NCBI GenBank assembly: GCA_022446795.1
Contig: JAKVBX010000020.1
Location: 22,405 to 86,404 of the forward strand
Length of the DNA stretch: 64,000 nucleotides
Source of the DNA: Phycisphaerales bacterium
Lineage (GTDB): Bacteria; Planctomycetota; Phycisphaerae; Phycisphaerales; SM1A02
Direction: 5' to 3'
Of this stretch, positions 25,918 to 34,804 are shown one piece after another. Position numbers and translations under genes: made by a program. How positions within the stretch are numbered: the first letter of the stretch is position 1; each line of letters starts with the position of its first letter. A model generated the notes under the pieces. The model made no database searches. It was not told the origin of the DNA and was given only the letters and a program-made list of their open reading frames with translations.

Positions 25918-26667
25918 TCAATCCACAACCCCGGGCTTCCCGGCGGCATGGCGGGCCACGAAGGCCTCGTACTGCTCCGGCGTGTCGATTCCCTGGTGGT
26001 GGCAGGTCCGGATTGCCACGGCAATCTGGTGTCCGTTCTCCAGGACCCGGAGTTGCTCCAGCTTCTCGACGGTCTCGGCGGGCGTCGCGGGCAGGGCGGC
26101 GTAGACCCCCAGGAACTCCCGGCGGTAGACATAGAGCCCCACGTGACGCAGCGGCGGGTCGGTCCGGGTGCCATCGCGATCATGGGGGATCAGGGCCCGG
26201 GAGAAGTACAGGGCACGCTCGGACTGGTCCAGGACGACCTTGACCAGGTTGGGGTCCGTGGGGTCCTCGTGGGGGCCCATGGGGGAGGCGATGGTGCCCA
26301 CCTGGCAGTCCGGGGCGTCCATCAACGCCTCCACCGCCGCGTCGATCACGGCGGGGTCGATCTCCGGTTCGTCGGCCTGGACATTCACGACCAGGTCACA
26401 ATCCAGGTCCGCGGCAACCTCGGCGATCCGGCTGGTTCCATTGAGGTGATCGGCCCGGGTCTCGACCGCGGCGAAGCCATGCTGGCGACCCGCCTCCAGG
26501 ATCTCCTCGGCGTCACTGGCGACGATGACCTCACCAACCCGCTGGGCCAGGGCGGCCTGCTGGGCGGCATGAATGATCAATGGGGTGCCCGTCTCTGCGG
26601 CCAGGGACTTCCGTGGGAATCGTGTCGATTCCAGTCGAGCCGGGATGACGGCAACCACCCCTGGCAT
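25918..26667 (-). CDS. kdsB: 3-deoxy-manno-octulosonate cytidylyltransferase
   Basis: 249 residues from ATG at 26667. It activates Kdo with CTP to CMP-Kdo for lipid A core synthesis. Family motifs are VVAVIPARLESTRFPRKSL at the N terminus, VIVASDAEEI, HLNGTSRIAE (usually HxSGTDRxAE, here Asn-Gly-Thr-Ser) and VVNVQADEPEIDP. The length matches E. coli KdsB. It indicates an outer membrane with Kdo-containing lipopolysaccharide. It lies 31 bases upstream of pyrG, which supplies the CTP, and 3 bases after the TPR gene. Confidence 0.92.
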   Translation of the reverse strand: MPGVVAVIPARLESTRFPRKSLAAETGTPLIIHAAQQAALAQRVGEVIVASDAEEILEAGRQHGFAAVETRADHLNGTSRIAEVAADLDCDLVVNVQADEPEIDPAVIDAAVEALMDAPDCQVGTIASPMGPHEDPTDPNLVKVVLDQSERALYFSRALIPHDRDGTRTDPPLRHVGLYVYRREFLGVYAALPATPAETVEKLEQLRVLENGHQIAVAIRTCHHQGIDTPEQYEAFVARHAAGKPGVVD

Positions 26668-26670
26668 GGT

Positions 26671-28158
26671 TCAACCGATCTCACGGACGAGCAAGTCGAT
26701 TTCCTTGCGGCGATCACGGATATCCCGGTAGGTGATGTCCTTCCGGGCGATCCAGGAGCAGATCTCCAGGGCGTCCCTCGCCTGTTCGCCGTTGCGTTCC
26801 TCACGAGCCGAGGCGATCAGCGAGACCATGAGGTCGTAGCGGATCTCCAGTTCACGTTCCTGGTCCGTTGAGTCGAGCTTCTCGAGGATCTCGCGGAACT
26901 CGGCGATCGCTTCGGCGTGCCAATTCTCCTTCGCGAAACAGCGGCCCAGGTAATGGCCCGATATCGTCCGCAGCTTCGGCTCGTCCTTGGCCTTCTGGAA
27001 GCATTCCATGGCGGTGCCCAGGTCGCCGCGGCGATAGGCGACGTCGCCCAGTTGGAACTTCAGGGTGCGGTCGGTGGGATACTTCTCGCTGCGGTCGGCA
27101 TATTCCTCGGCCTCGAAGTCGAGCAACTCCGACATCTTGGCCGTCAGGCGATCCTGGAGGGCGGCCTGTTCGTTTTCCGGCGCCTGCTCCAACTGCTGCT
27201 TGATGCGCTCCACTGCCGATCGAAGACGGTTGATGGCAATGTCGCCGGCGTTCATGCGAAAGCGGTACTCGCCGGTCTGCTCGGCGCCCCGTCGGTAGAC
27301 CTGCTCGGCTTCCGTGAGCGCCTCGTCGGTTCCCGTGCGACGCAGGATCTGGGCATAGCGATTAAGGACATCCGGAACATCCGGTGTGGATTCGTACGCC
27401 GCCTTGGCTCGCTCAAGGACGGAATCCCGGGCGCCACCGGCGCCCGCCAGTGAATCTTCCTGCCCGAGTTCCTGTTGCTTCTTGGCATCCTTGATGAACT
27501 CGCGGAAGCCACCTTCCTTGCCGGCAGCCTGCTCGTATCCACCCTTGGACATCGCCTTCTGGGCGACGAGGTCCTTGAGATCGTCATCGAGCTTCGAGTC
27601 GGAGGGGTCCATCTCCAGTGCGGCGGCACCAGCCGTGATGGCTTCGTCCCACGCATTGCATTGCGAGGCGAGGGCCTTGATCTGGAGCAGGTGATTGCGA
27701 TTGATCTTGCGTGAGTTGCGAACCAGGTTCAGCACCCGTGGTGTCAGGAAGTTCGCCATCTCGAACTGGTCAGCCTTGACCGCGGCCTCCAGCGCCTTCA
27801 CGGCCAGGCCCGGGTTGTCGAATTCGCTGGTCCAGCCCAGCAGGGCCGCAGCCAGTTTGTCGACCGGGCGGGGGCCTTCGAGCTTCTTGATTTCCTTGGA
27901 GGGCAGCTTCTTGCCACCAGCCTGGTGATGCCGCGCGGCCACATTCAGGATGGCCTCCTGGGCCGAGATCGAACCAGGGTCCAGTTGCAGGCCGTGAGCG
28001 TAGTACACGAGGGCCGAGGAGTACTGGTGAGATTCCGCCATGGCCTTGGCATGTTCAAACCATTTGCGGGCCTTGGCCGGATCCGGCGTGAACGCCTTCT
28101 CGGGTTCAGCAGGCTCGGAATCGCTTGGTTTTTTTCGGAAGATGGCCAAGGATGGCAT
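26671..28158 (-). CDS. TPR-repeat protein of unknown function
   Basis: 495 residues from ATG at 28158; a TTG at 28149 has a better-placed AAGG. The protein is helical throughout, with TPR-like units (ALVYYAHGLQLDPGS, LKFQLGDVAYRRGDLGTAMECF) and a Lys/Glu-rich coiled region around 225-345. There is no signal peptide or membrane segment, so it is probably a cytoplasmic scaffold. It is the first gene of the operon with kdsB and pyrG, ending 3 bases before kdsB, and it diverges from def across about 140 bases. No enzymatic motif is seen. Confidence 0.8.
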   Translation of the reverse strand: MPSLAIFRKKPSDSEPAEPEKAFTPDPAKARKWFEHAKAMAESHQYSSALVYYAHGLQLDPGSISAQEAILNVAARHHQAGGKKLPSKEIKKLEGPRPVDKLAAALLGWTSEFDNPGLAVKALEAAVKADQFEMANFLTPRVLNLVRNSRKINRNHLLQIKALASQCNAWDEAITAGAAALEMDPSDSKLDDDLKDLVAQKAMSKGGYEQAAGKEGGFREFIKDAKKQQELGQEDSLAGAGGARDSVLERAKAAYESTPDVPDVLNRYAQILRRTGTDEALTEAEQVYRRGAEQTGEYRFRMNAGDIAINRLRSAVERIKQQLEQAPENEQAALQDRLTAKMSELLDFEAEEYADRSEKYPTDRTLKFQLGDVAYRRGDLGTAMECFQKAKDEPKLRTISGHYLGRCFAKENWHAEAIAEFREILEKLDSTDQERELEIRYDLMVSLIASAREERNGEQARDALEICSWIARKDITYRDIRDRRKEIDLLVREIG

Positions 28159-28298
28159 GCCTTGTAATACGCATTTGGGTCGCAGTCCGTTGCGGCCCAT
28201 TTCGGGCTCAGCACACTACGCCCAAGGTCGGTCCGGGTCAATGCGCCATCGGCCGAACCCGGGCCCTGAAGCCGCCTGCACGGGGGGGTTCTCGTACC

Positions 28299-28820
28299 AT
28301 GCCCGCCATGGACGTCGATCCGGCCAGCCTGGAAATCGTGGACCATCCGCACCCGGTCCTCCGGACACCGGCCAGCCCGGTGAACGAGGTCAACGATGCC
28401 GTCCGGGCCGTCGCCGATCGCATGCTGGAGTTGATGGTTGAGGCCGAGGGGATCGGCCTTGCCGCGCCCCAGGTTGGATTGTCGTGGCGGATGTTCGTGA
28501 CCCGGGATCCGGAGAACGAGGACGGCGGCATGGTCTGGATCAACCCCGTGCTGGAACCGGTTGATCCCACCCGGGAAACCGACGAGGAAGGTTGCCTGAG
28601 CCTGCCGGGGATCCTCGTGAATGTCACGCGGCCCGTGGGCATTCGGATCCGGGGCCTGAACGAGCATGGCGAGGAGGTTGAGGCGGAAACCGATGAGCAC
28701 ATGGCACGGGTCTGGCAGCACGAGAATGATCACCTTGACGGCGTACTGATCATCGATCGCATGTCCTCGATGGACCGGCTCCGCAATCGCCGGGCCATTC
28801 GCGACCTGGAACGAGGTTGA
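28299..28820 (+). CDS. def: Peptide deformylase
   Basis: 173 residues from ATG at 28299 (an ATG at 28308 is also possible). It removes the formyl group from nascent N-formylmethionyl proteins. The three deformylase motifs are intact: GIGLAAPQVG, EGCLSLPG (metal-ligand Cys) and QHENDHLDG (HExxH-type His pair and Glu). The frame is open further upstream but has no family similarity there. It is followed after 3 bases by fmt, the usual pairing. Confidence 0.95.
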   Translation: MPAMDVDPASLEIVDHPHPVLRTPASPVNEVNDAVRAVADRMLELMVEAEGIGLAAPQVGLSWRMFVTRDPENEDGGMVWINPVLEPVDPTRETDEEGCLSLPGILVNVTRPVGIRIRGLNEHGEEVEAETDEHMARVWQHENDHLDGVLIIDRMSSMDRLRNRRAIRDLERG

Positions 28821-28823
28821 CGC

Positions 28824-29738
28824 GTGAACGTTGGTTTCTTCGGCTCCGGTGCCTTTGGACTGCCTACGCTCGAAGCGTTGTTGGGCGAACATGATGTCAG
28901 CTTCGTCGTCAGCCAGCCCGATCGTCCGGCAGGTCGACGACGGGAACGGCGTGCGACACCGATTGCCGAGGCGGCGACCGAACGTGACCTTCACCTGCTT
29001 CGTCCCGAGCGATTGGATGATGCCACGGTTGCGACGATCCGTGACCTGCCGGCCGATGCCTGGGTCGTGATCGCCTATGGGCTGAAACTCCCGCCGACCC
29101 TTCTCCAGGATCGCTTCGCCTGCAACCTGCATGGTTCATTGCTGCCCCGGTGGCGGGGGGCGGCGCCAATCCAGCGATGCCTGATGGCTGGCGATGACGA
29201 AACCGGTGTCAGTGTGATCACGCTCGCCAGCGTGATGGACGCTGGTGAACTGCTGGCCACGCGACGGACAGCGGTCGATCCGCTTGAGACCGCTGGAGAA
29301 CTCCATGACCGGTTGTCGCTCCTGGGGCCGGCCCCCGTACTGGAGACGCTGTCAGCCCTCGAGGCGGGAACGCTGGCGCCGGAGTCACAGGACGAAGCGG
29401 CGGTGACGCAGGCCTCGAAGCTCAGCCGGGCCGATGCGACGGTGGACTTCAGCCTGCCCTCGGGCCTGGTACAGGGGCGGACGCACGGCCTGACCCCATG
29501 GCCGGGCTGTGATGTCATGCTCGGCTCGGATCAACTCAGGCTTCGGCGGGTGCGAGCCTGCCCCGATGAACCGACGGAGGCCGAACCGGGGACCATCCTG
29601 GCTTCCGGCCGAGTGGCGTGCGGGTCAGGACAGTTGGAAATCCTGGAGGTCCAGTCGCCGGGTGGACGACCCATGACATGGGACCAGTGGCAACTGGGCC
29701 ATCCCGTGGAACCAGGCGCGAGGTTCAACTCGACATGA
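28824..29738 (+). CDS. fmt: Methionyl-tRNA formyltransferase
   Basis: 304 residues from GTG at 28824. It formylates initiator Met-tRNA using 10-formyltetrahydrofolate. Conserved elements are VGFFGSGAFGLPTLEAL, VVSQPDRPAGRR and the catalytic block NLHGSLLPRWRGAAPIQR (Asn, His; the Asp follows in the next block, MDAGELL). The C-terminal tRNA-binding domain is present. It overlaps the next gene by ATGA. Confidence 0.95.
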   Translation: MNVGFFGSGAFGLPTLEALLGEHDVSFVVSQPDRPAGRRRERRATPIAEAATERDLHLLRPERLDDATVATIRDLPADAWVVIAYGLKLPPTLLQDRFACNLHGSLLPRWRGAAPIQRCLMAGDDETGVSVITLASVMDAGELLATRRTAVDPLETAGELHDRLSLLGPAPVLETLSALEAGTLAPESQDEAAVTQASKLSRADATVDFSLPSGLVQGRTHGLTPWPGCDVMLGSDQLRLRRVRACPDEPTEAEPGTILASGRVACGSGQLEILEVQSPGGRPMTWDQWQLGHPVEPGARFNST

Positions 29739-30298
29739 AACGCTTCATGCTGACACTCTGGGAATTGCTGGGTGTCGCGGAAGCCGATCCGCCATCCCCG
29801 CCTCCGCGTCAGGCCCGGCCAGCTCGCGCGACTGGCGGCATGCAGGCCCGGTATGACCAACTCGTTGACGAGATGAAGGCCCACTGGGGGATCCGGGTTC
29901 ATCGCTGGCGATCTCGTACCAGTGGTTGCGCCTGGGAACTGCGGGACAAGTCCGGCCGGGTGGATCGACTGATTGAATCGCCGTATCCCAAGGGGCCGAT
30001 GAGTTGTGCCGTCTTTCTCCACGAGGTTGGCCATCACGCCATTGGATTCAATCGCTACTCGCCACGATGCCTCGAGGAATACATGGCGTGGGACTGGGCC
30101 CTTCGCGTGATGAACGAGCGGGGGTTCAACGTCACCGCGGCCGTCCTCAAGCGACGTGATGATGCCATGCGGTATGCCCTGGCCAAGGCGTTGAGACGAG
30201 GCCTGAAGCGTGTGCCGGAACCACTCCTGCCATACCTCCCCGAGAACGTCCGTCTCAAGCCAGCAGGTCGACGACGGTCCCGACAACCTGCGGGTTGA
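29735..30298 (+). CDS. HEVGHH-motif protein, possible zinc protease
   Basis: 187 residues from ATG at 29735, which overlaps the fmt stop (ATGA), so translation is coupled to def-fmt. The only family hint is AVFLHEVGHHAIGF, an HExxH-type zinc-binding helix, with a later Glu in CLEEYMAWDWAL that could be the third ligand, as in ImmA/IrrE-like or SprT-like small peptidases. The N-terminal 30 residues are Pro/Arg rich, and the C terminus is strongly basic (RLKPAGRRRSRQ), which suggests nucleic-acid or ribosome contact. No signal peptide. Function unknown. Confidence 0.8.
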   Translation: MKRFMLTLWELLGVAEADPPSPPPRQARPARATGGMQARYDQLVDEMKAHWGIRVHRWRSRTSGCAWELRDKSGRVDRLIESPYPKGPMSCAVFLHEVGHHAIGFNRYSPRCLEEYMAWDWALRVMNERGFNVTAAVLKRRDDAMRYALAKALRRGLKRVPEPLLPYLPENVRLKPAGRRRSRQPAG

Positions 30299-30683
30299 CC
30301 GCCTGGGGCACCAGTGGTCCCTCCTGTGGAGCGGGCACGATGGTCGCCGCTGCCGGTGGCGGATTCAGCATGCTGGTCTCATCCCAGTGCGGTCGAGCAG
30401 ATTCGAGGATCGGTCCCGGCGGGTCCATGTTCTCCGCCCCCGGCGTCGACGCGTGAAGCGTGGGGAGCAGACCGATGAACAGGTACTCGTATCGATGGAG
30501 CAACCACCACAGCCCGGGGCTCCAGTTCACCGGGCCGGCGATCCCCTGGGGCGGGACCGGTGCGACCGCCGCGGGTGCCGCGGATACCGGGGCACTGGCC
30601 GGGGGACACGGGGCCGTGGCGACCAGGCGACTGGTCGGCAGGGGGAGCATGCTGGCAGCGGAAGCGGCGTTGATCGGGTTCAT
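30255..30683 (-). CDS. Hypothetical Pro/Ala-rich protein
   Basis: About 142 residues from ATG at 30683, or 147 from TTG at 30698. An in-frame stop lies about 50 bases further upstream, so the gene is bounded. Codon use is GC-rich at third positions like its neighbours, which supports coding. The N-terminal half is Ala/Pro-rich and may be exported or disordered. A short hydrophobic, aromatic stretch (LWWLLHRYEYLFIGLL) lies near residue 63. Its 3' end overlaps the convergent HEVGHH gene by 44 bases. A plus-strand frame over the same bases looks less protein-like. No family recognised. Confidence 0.5.
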   Translation of the reverse strand: MNPINAASAASMLPLPTSRLVATAPCPPASAPVSAAPAAVAPVPPQGIAGPVNWSPGLWWLLHRYEYLFIGLLPTLHASTPGAENMDPPGPILESARPHWDETSMLNPPPAAATIVPAPQEGPLVPQAVNPQVVGTVVDLLA

Positions 30684-30861
30684 GCCCGAGGGGGGCAAGG
30701 TCCGGGCCCGCTGGTTCTGCTGGCGGCCAGATCAACAGGCCTCCGATAACGGATCGGTTCGTGGCTTGCTGCCGGCGGGATCGCGGACGATGATCGCCTG
30801 GACCAGACAGTCCTTCTGTGCGGGATGTTGAAGCAGGGCAACGTGATGTTGGATCAAGTAC

Positions 30862-31902
30862 ATGCGACTGGATGACCTGGACTACGACCTTCCGGAAGAT
30901 CGGATTGCCACGGCGCCGGCCGAGCCCCGGGACCAGGCGCGGCTGATGGTCGTCCGCGCGGACAAGGGGACGATCGAGGACTGCCACGTGTCGGATCTTC
31001 CCGGCTTGCTGGAGGGTTCGGATGTGATCGTCCGCAATGCCTCCCGTGTCCTGCCGGCTCGCCTGGAAGCCCATCGTGTCGAAAGCGGGGGACGGGTCTC
31101 GGGGCTCTACCTGCACCAGCGTGAAGACGGCCACTGGGTCGCCATGCTCCGCAGCAACGGTCGACTTCGACCCGGGGTCGTTCTCCAACTGGAGAACGAT
31201 GGGCCCACGCTCGAACTCGTGGAACGGGAGGACGCCAACTGGGTCCTCCGGCCGGACGTCGACGGTCCGGCCGAGTCGGTCCTGGCAAGACATGGTCTCA
31301 CGCCGCTGCCGCCGTACATCCTGCGTGCCCGCGGTGAACAGGCCGTCACGGATGAGCAGGACCGCGAGTGGTACCAGACCATCTACGCCCGCGAGACGGG
31401 CTCCGTTGCGGCGCCGACTGCCGGGCTGCACTTCACGCCCGGCCTGGAGGCCAGGCTTCGGGAACTGGGGCTGTCCTTTCTCGAGGTGGTGCTGCACGTC
31501 GGCGCCGGGACGTTCCAGCCCGTGACGGCTCCAACGCTGGCCGAGCATCGGATGCACAGCGAGTCCTTCTTCGTGGACCATCGGACCATTTCCGAGATCA
31601 TGGCCCCGGATCGTCCCGGCCGGATCGTGGCCGTGGGAACCACGACCGCTCGGGTCCTGGAGTCCTTTCCCGCGGAAGTCCCGTCCGGTGACTGGGCCGG
31701 CTCGACCAGCCTGATGATCTCGCCCCCGTGGGAGTGGAAGCATGTTGATGTCCTGATGACGAACTTCCACCTGCCTCGATCGACCCTGCTGGCCCTGGTG
31801 GCGGCCCGGATCGGCGTGGACCTCATGCACGAGGCCTATGCCCGGGCGGTCGAATCGGGCTATCGCTTCTACAGCTACGGCGACGCGATGCTGCTCCTGT
31901 GA
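30862..31902 (+). CDS. queA: tRNA preQ1(34) S-adenosylmethionine ribosyltransferase-isomerase
   Basis: 346 residues from ATG at 30862. It transfers and isomerises the ribosyl moiety of SAM onto preQ1 at tRNA position 34 to give epoxyqueuosine. The family signature is clear: LDDLDYDLPEDRIATAPAEP at the start, GSVAAPTAGLHFTPGL in the middle, LHVGAGTFQPV, and TNFHLPRSTLL near the end. The length is normal. It is followed after 64 bases by murE on the same strand, and no other queuosine gene is in the window. Confidence 0.95.
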   Translation: MRLDDLDYDLPEDRIATAPAEPRDQARLMVVRADKGTIEDCHVSDLPGLLEGSDVIVRNASRVLPARLEAHRVESGGRVSGLYLHQREDGHWVAMLRSNGRLRPGVVLQLENDGPTLELVEREDANWVLRPDVDGPAESVLARHGLTPLPPYILRARGEQAVTDEQDREWYQTIYARETGSVAAPTAGLHFTPGLEARLRELGLSFLEVVLHVGAGTFQPVTAPTLAEHRMHSESFFVDHRTISEIMAPDRPGRIVAVGTTTARVLESFPAEVPSGDWAGSTSLMISPPWEWKHVDVLMTNFHLPRSTLLALVAARIGVDLMHEAYARAVESGYRFYSYGDAMLLL

Positions 31903-31966
31903 CAAACGGCATCCCGGGGCCGATCTATACTCCGGGGAAGTCGTGTTGACTGCCTGGAGCGAGGGA

Positions 31967-33421
31967 ATGCGCTGGGCGAAGCCGCTCGGACAACTGTGTG
32001 CTGATCTCCCGCTTGCCGTCGAAGGCAAGCCGGATGTCGTGATCCACGACATCGTGGAAGACACCCGTGACATCACGGCGGGCTGTCTCTTCGTGGCCCG
32101 CCCAGGCGGTCACCATGATGGGCGGGACCTGGTTCCCGAGGCGGAGCGTCGCGGCGCCGTCGCCGTGCTCAGCGACGCGACGGGATGCGCTCGGGCATCA
32201 GTGGCGACCGCCTGCTGTCCCGACCCGGATGCCATGGGGGTCGTCCTGGCCGACCGTCTGTTCGGTGGCCCCTCGGTTCCGATCGTCGCCATCACGGGAA
32301 CCAACGGCAAGACGACCACGGCGACCTTCCTGCAGCACTTCCTCGGCGGTGGCCTGATCGGCTCCATCGAGGTCGACGACGGACGTGACCGGACCCGGGC
32401 GCGTTTGACGACACCGCGGCCGATCGAGTTGCGGCGGATCTTCGCCCGCATGGCCGACCATGGTTGCCCCTGGGCTGTCATGGAAGCCAGCAGCCACGGG
32501 ATCGCCCTGGGACGGATGGAGGATCTTCCAGTGGTGGGCGCCGTGTTCACGAATCTCTCCGGCGACCACCTTGACTTCCATCGAACGATGGAGGTCTATG
32601 CGGCCGCCAAGCGTGGTCTGTTCGCCGGGCTCTCGGGAAGCGGCTTCTCCGTCTTGAACCTGGACGATCCTGCTTCCTCCATCATGTCAGCAGCGAGTAC
32701 CGCCCGATCGATCACGTGTCGCATGCGGTCCGATGGTCATGCCGACGTCCATGTCACGCATGGCGAGGGAGTCCACCTGTCGACCGCGGCCGGGAACTGG
32801 ACCCTTCCAATGGAACTGCCTGGTGAGCACAACGCGATGAACCTCGCCCAGGCCTGGGCCGCGGCCCACGCCTGTGGGGAGTCACCGGAGGCGCTGCTGG
32901 AACGGGCCCGGAGCCTGCCCACACCCCGTGGTCGACTCGAACCGGTTCACGGAGGGGGGCCGGGACCGAGGGTCTATGTCGACTTTGCGCATACCGATGG
33001 GGCCCTGGGGACGGCGCTTCAGGCCTTGCGCCCCCTGGTGTCCGAACCGGGCCGCCTGATCGTGGTTTTCGGCTGTGGCGGTGATCGGGATCAACACAAG
33101 CGTCCACGCATGGCCGCCATTGCCTGCGAACTGGCCGACGAAGTTCACGTGACCTCCGACAACCCGCGGACGGAAGCCCCTGGTGACATCATTGATGACA
33201 TCCTGGTCGGGACGTCCAACTCGGCCCGGGTTGCCGTCGAGCAGGATCGAGCTCGGGCGATCGCCGGTGCCATTGAGCAGGCGCGGCCCGAGGATGTCAT
33301 CCTGGTCGCGGGGAAAGGGCATGAGGCGGAGCAGATCATCGGGACGGAACGACTGCCATTTGATGATCGAGCGGTGGCCATGGCGGCGCTGTCGAGCCGA
33401 GGGGAGGCGGTCCGGACATGA
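31967..33421 (+). CDS. murE: UDP-MurNAc-tripeptide synthetase (meso-DAP-adding)
   Basis: 484 residues from ATG at 31967; GTG or TTG about 21-24 bases earlier is also possible. It adds the third stem residue to UDP-MurNAc-L-Ala-D-Glu. The Mur-ligase P-loop is ITGTNGKTTTATFL and the carbamylated-Lys region is present. The substrate-selecting loop reads TSDNPRTEAP: DNPR is the meso-diaminopimelate signature, while Lys-adding enzymes differ. The cell should therefore make DAP-type murein, which bears on the old view that planctomycetes lack peptidoglycan. It overlaps murF by four bases. Confidence 0.94.
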   Translation: MRWAKPLGQLCADLPLAVEGKPDVVIHDIVEDTRDITAGCLFVARPGGHHDGRDLVPEAERRGAVAVLSDATGCARASVATACCPDPDAMGVVLADRLFGGPSVPIVAITGTNGKTTTATFLQHFLGGGLIGSIEVDDGRDRTRARLTTPRPIELRRIFARMADHGCPWAVMEASSHGIALGRMEDLPVVGAVFTNLSGDHLDFHRTMEVYAAAKRGLFAGLSGSGFSVLNLDDPASSIMSAASTARSITCRMRSDGHADVHVTHGEGVHLSTAAGNWTLPMELPGEHNAMNLAQAWAAAHACGESPEALLERARSLPTPRGRLEPVHGGGPGPRVYVDFAHTDGALGTALQALRPLVSEPGRLIVVFGCGGDRDQHKRPRMAAIACELADEVHVTSDNPRTEAPGDIIDDILVGTSNSARVAVEQDRARAIAGAIEQARPEDVILVAGKGHEAEQIIGTERLPFDDRAVAMAALSSRGEAVRT

Positions 33422-34779
33422 TGTTCAGTGCAGCCGAGTTGGTGACGATCACGGGGGGACGATGGGCGGGGCAACCGCCGGCGTCCGGGCCGCTTTGTAT
33501 CGGACACGACACCCGCGAGTCGCTCGATGGTGGACTCTACGTGGCCATTCGCGGTGACCGACTCGACGGACATGACTTCATTGAGCAGGCGGTGGAAGCC
33601 GGCGCGAGCATGGCGATGGTCGATCGCGAGCGTGAGGCTTCCATTCCGTGTCTGGTTGTTCCGGACACGGTCGCGGCCCTGGGGCAGTTGGCATCGGCCT
33701 GGCGCGACCGGCTGCAGACGACGACGGTCATTGCCATCACCGGCACCGCGGGCAAGACCTCGACCAAGGACCTCCTGGCTCATGTGCTGGGGAGCGTTCA
33801 CCAGGGCACTGCCAGTCCGGCTTCATGGAACAACGCGATCGGGGGCCCGATGAGCCTGCTGCGGGCACGTCCTGAGCATGATCATGTCATCCTGGAACTG
33901 GGCACCAGCAGTCCCGGCGAGATTCCCGCGCTGGCCGAGATCACCCGGCCCGATATCGCGATCATCACCCTTGTCGGGCATGGCCACCTCGAGGGCCTGG
34001 GCTCATTGGATGGCGTTCGGGCCGAAAAATGCTCGCTGTTGAAGCGGATCGCCCCGGGCGGCGTGGCCATCGTGCATGACGACGGGCATGAGGTCGACGT
34101 GCCCGAGGGGGTTCGCCTCCTTCGGCATGGTGATGAACCTGGTTCCATGCCGCGGCTCCTGTCGCGAGCGGATGGACGAATCCACCTGGCCGATGGCGCT
34201 GACTTTGCGCTGCCATTGCCTGGTCAGCACCATGCCATCAATGCCCTGGCGGTCATCGCAACGGCCCGGATCATCGGCCTATCGGACGCCCAGGTCGAGG
34301 CGGCCCTGGCCTCGGCGACACCGTCGGATTCCCGGGGCACGGATACGACCATCGCCGGTGTCCGTTTCATCAATGACGCCTATAACGCGAATCCCGAGTC
34401 GGTTGCCGCGGCCTTGTCGACCTTCCCGGAGATCACCACCGCGGGCCGTCGGATCATTGTCCTCGGCGACATGCTGGAACTGGGTGGCGATTCCGCTCGG
34501 CAGCATGCCGGCCTCGCCGCCCATGTACAGGCCAGTCATGCGCGTGCACCGGTGGATGAGATCCTGCTGGTCGGTGAGGCCATCGGGGCACTGAACGAGG
34601 CCCTGGATCCGTTTCCGGCTCGGGCCCACTGGGCCCTGGCGGACGAGGCGGCCATGACGCAGGTGGCCCAGCGACTGCGATCCGGTGACCTTGTTCTGTT
34701 GAAGGCGTCGCGCGGAATTCAGTTGGAACGGATCATGTCTTACGTCCGGGAACGCGAATCGGAAGTTGCAGCCACCTGA
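33418..34779 (+). CDS. murF: UDP-MurNAc-tripeptide:D-Ala-D-Ala ligase
   Basis: 453 residues from ATG at 33418, overlapping the murE stop. It joins D-Ala-D-Ala to the tripeptide precursor in the cytoplasm. N-terminal domain: DTRESLDGGLYVAIRGDRLD. P-loop: ITGTAGKTSTKDLL. Middle: LGTSSPGEIPALAEI. C-terminal: NDAYNANPESVAAAL, a strong MurF signature, and VLGDMLELGG. The usual length. mraY begins 25 bases downstream. Confidence 0.95.
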   Translation: MMFSAAELVTITGGRWAGQPPASGPLCIGHDTRESLDGGLYVAIRGDRLDGHDFIEQAVEAGASMAMVDREREASIPCLVVPDTVAALGQLASAWRDRLQTTTVIAITGTAGKTSTKDLLAHVLGSVHQGTASPASWNNAIGGPMSLLRARPEHDHVILELGTSSPGEIPALAEITRPDIAIITLVGHGHLEGLGSLDGVRAEKCSLLKRIAPGGVAIVHDDGHEVDVPEGVRLLRHGDEPGSMPRLLSRADGRIHLADGADFALPLPGQHHAINALAVIATARIIGLSDAQVEAALASATPSDSRGTDTTIAGVRFINDAYNANPESVAAALSTFPEITTAGRRIIVLGDMLELGGDSARQHAGLAAHVQASHARAPVDEILLVGEAIGALNEALDPFPARAHWALADEAAMTQVAQRLRSGDLVLLKASRGIQLERIMSYVRERESEVAAT

Positions 34780-34804
34780 GTGTCGATAGCACAACAGCGA
34801 ACGG

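Noticed and set aside
25887..26183. A 99-residue N-terminal extension of CTP synthase
   Set aside because: It overlaps the end of kdsB on the same strand in another frame and is Arg/Pro/Ser shadow sequence; ATG at 25886 is adequate.
30379..32076. A 565-residue minus-strand frame covering queA and murE
   Set aside because: Antisense to well-supported queA and murE; Arg/Gly/His-rich shadow.
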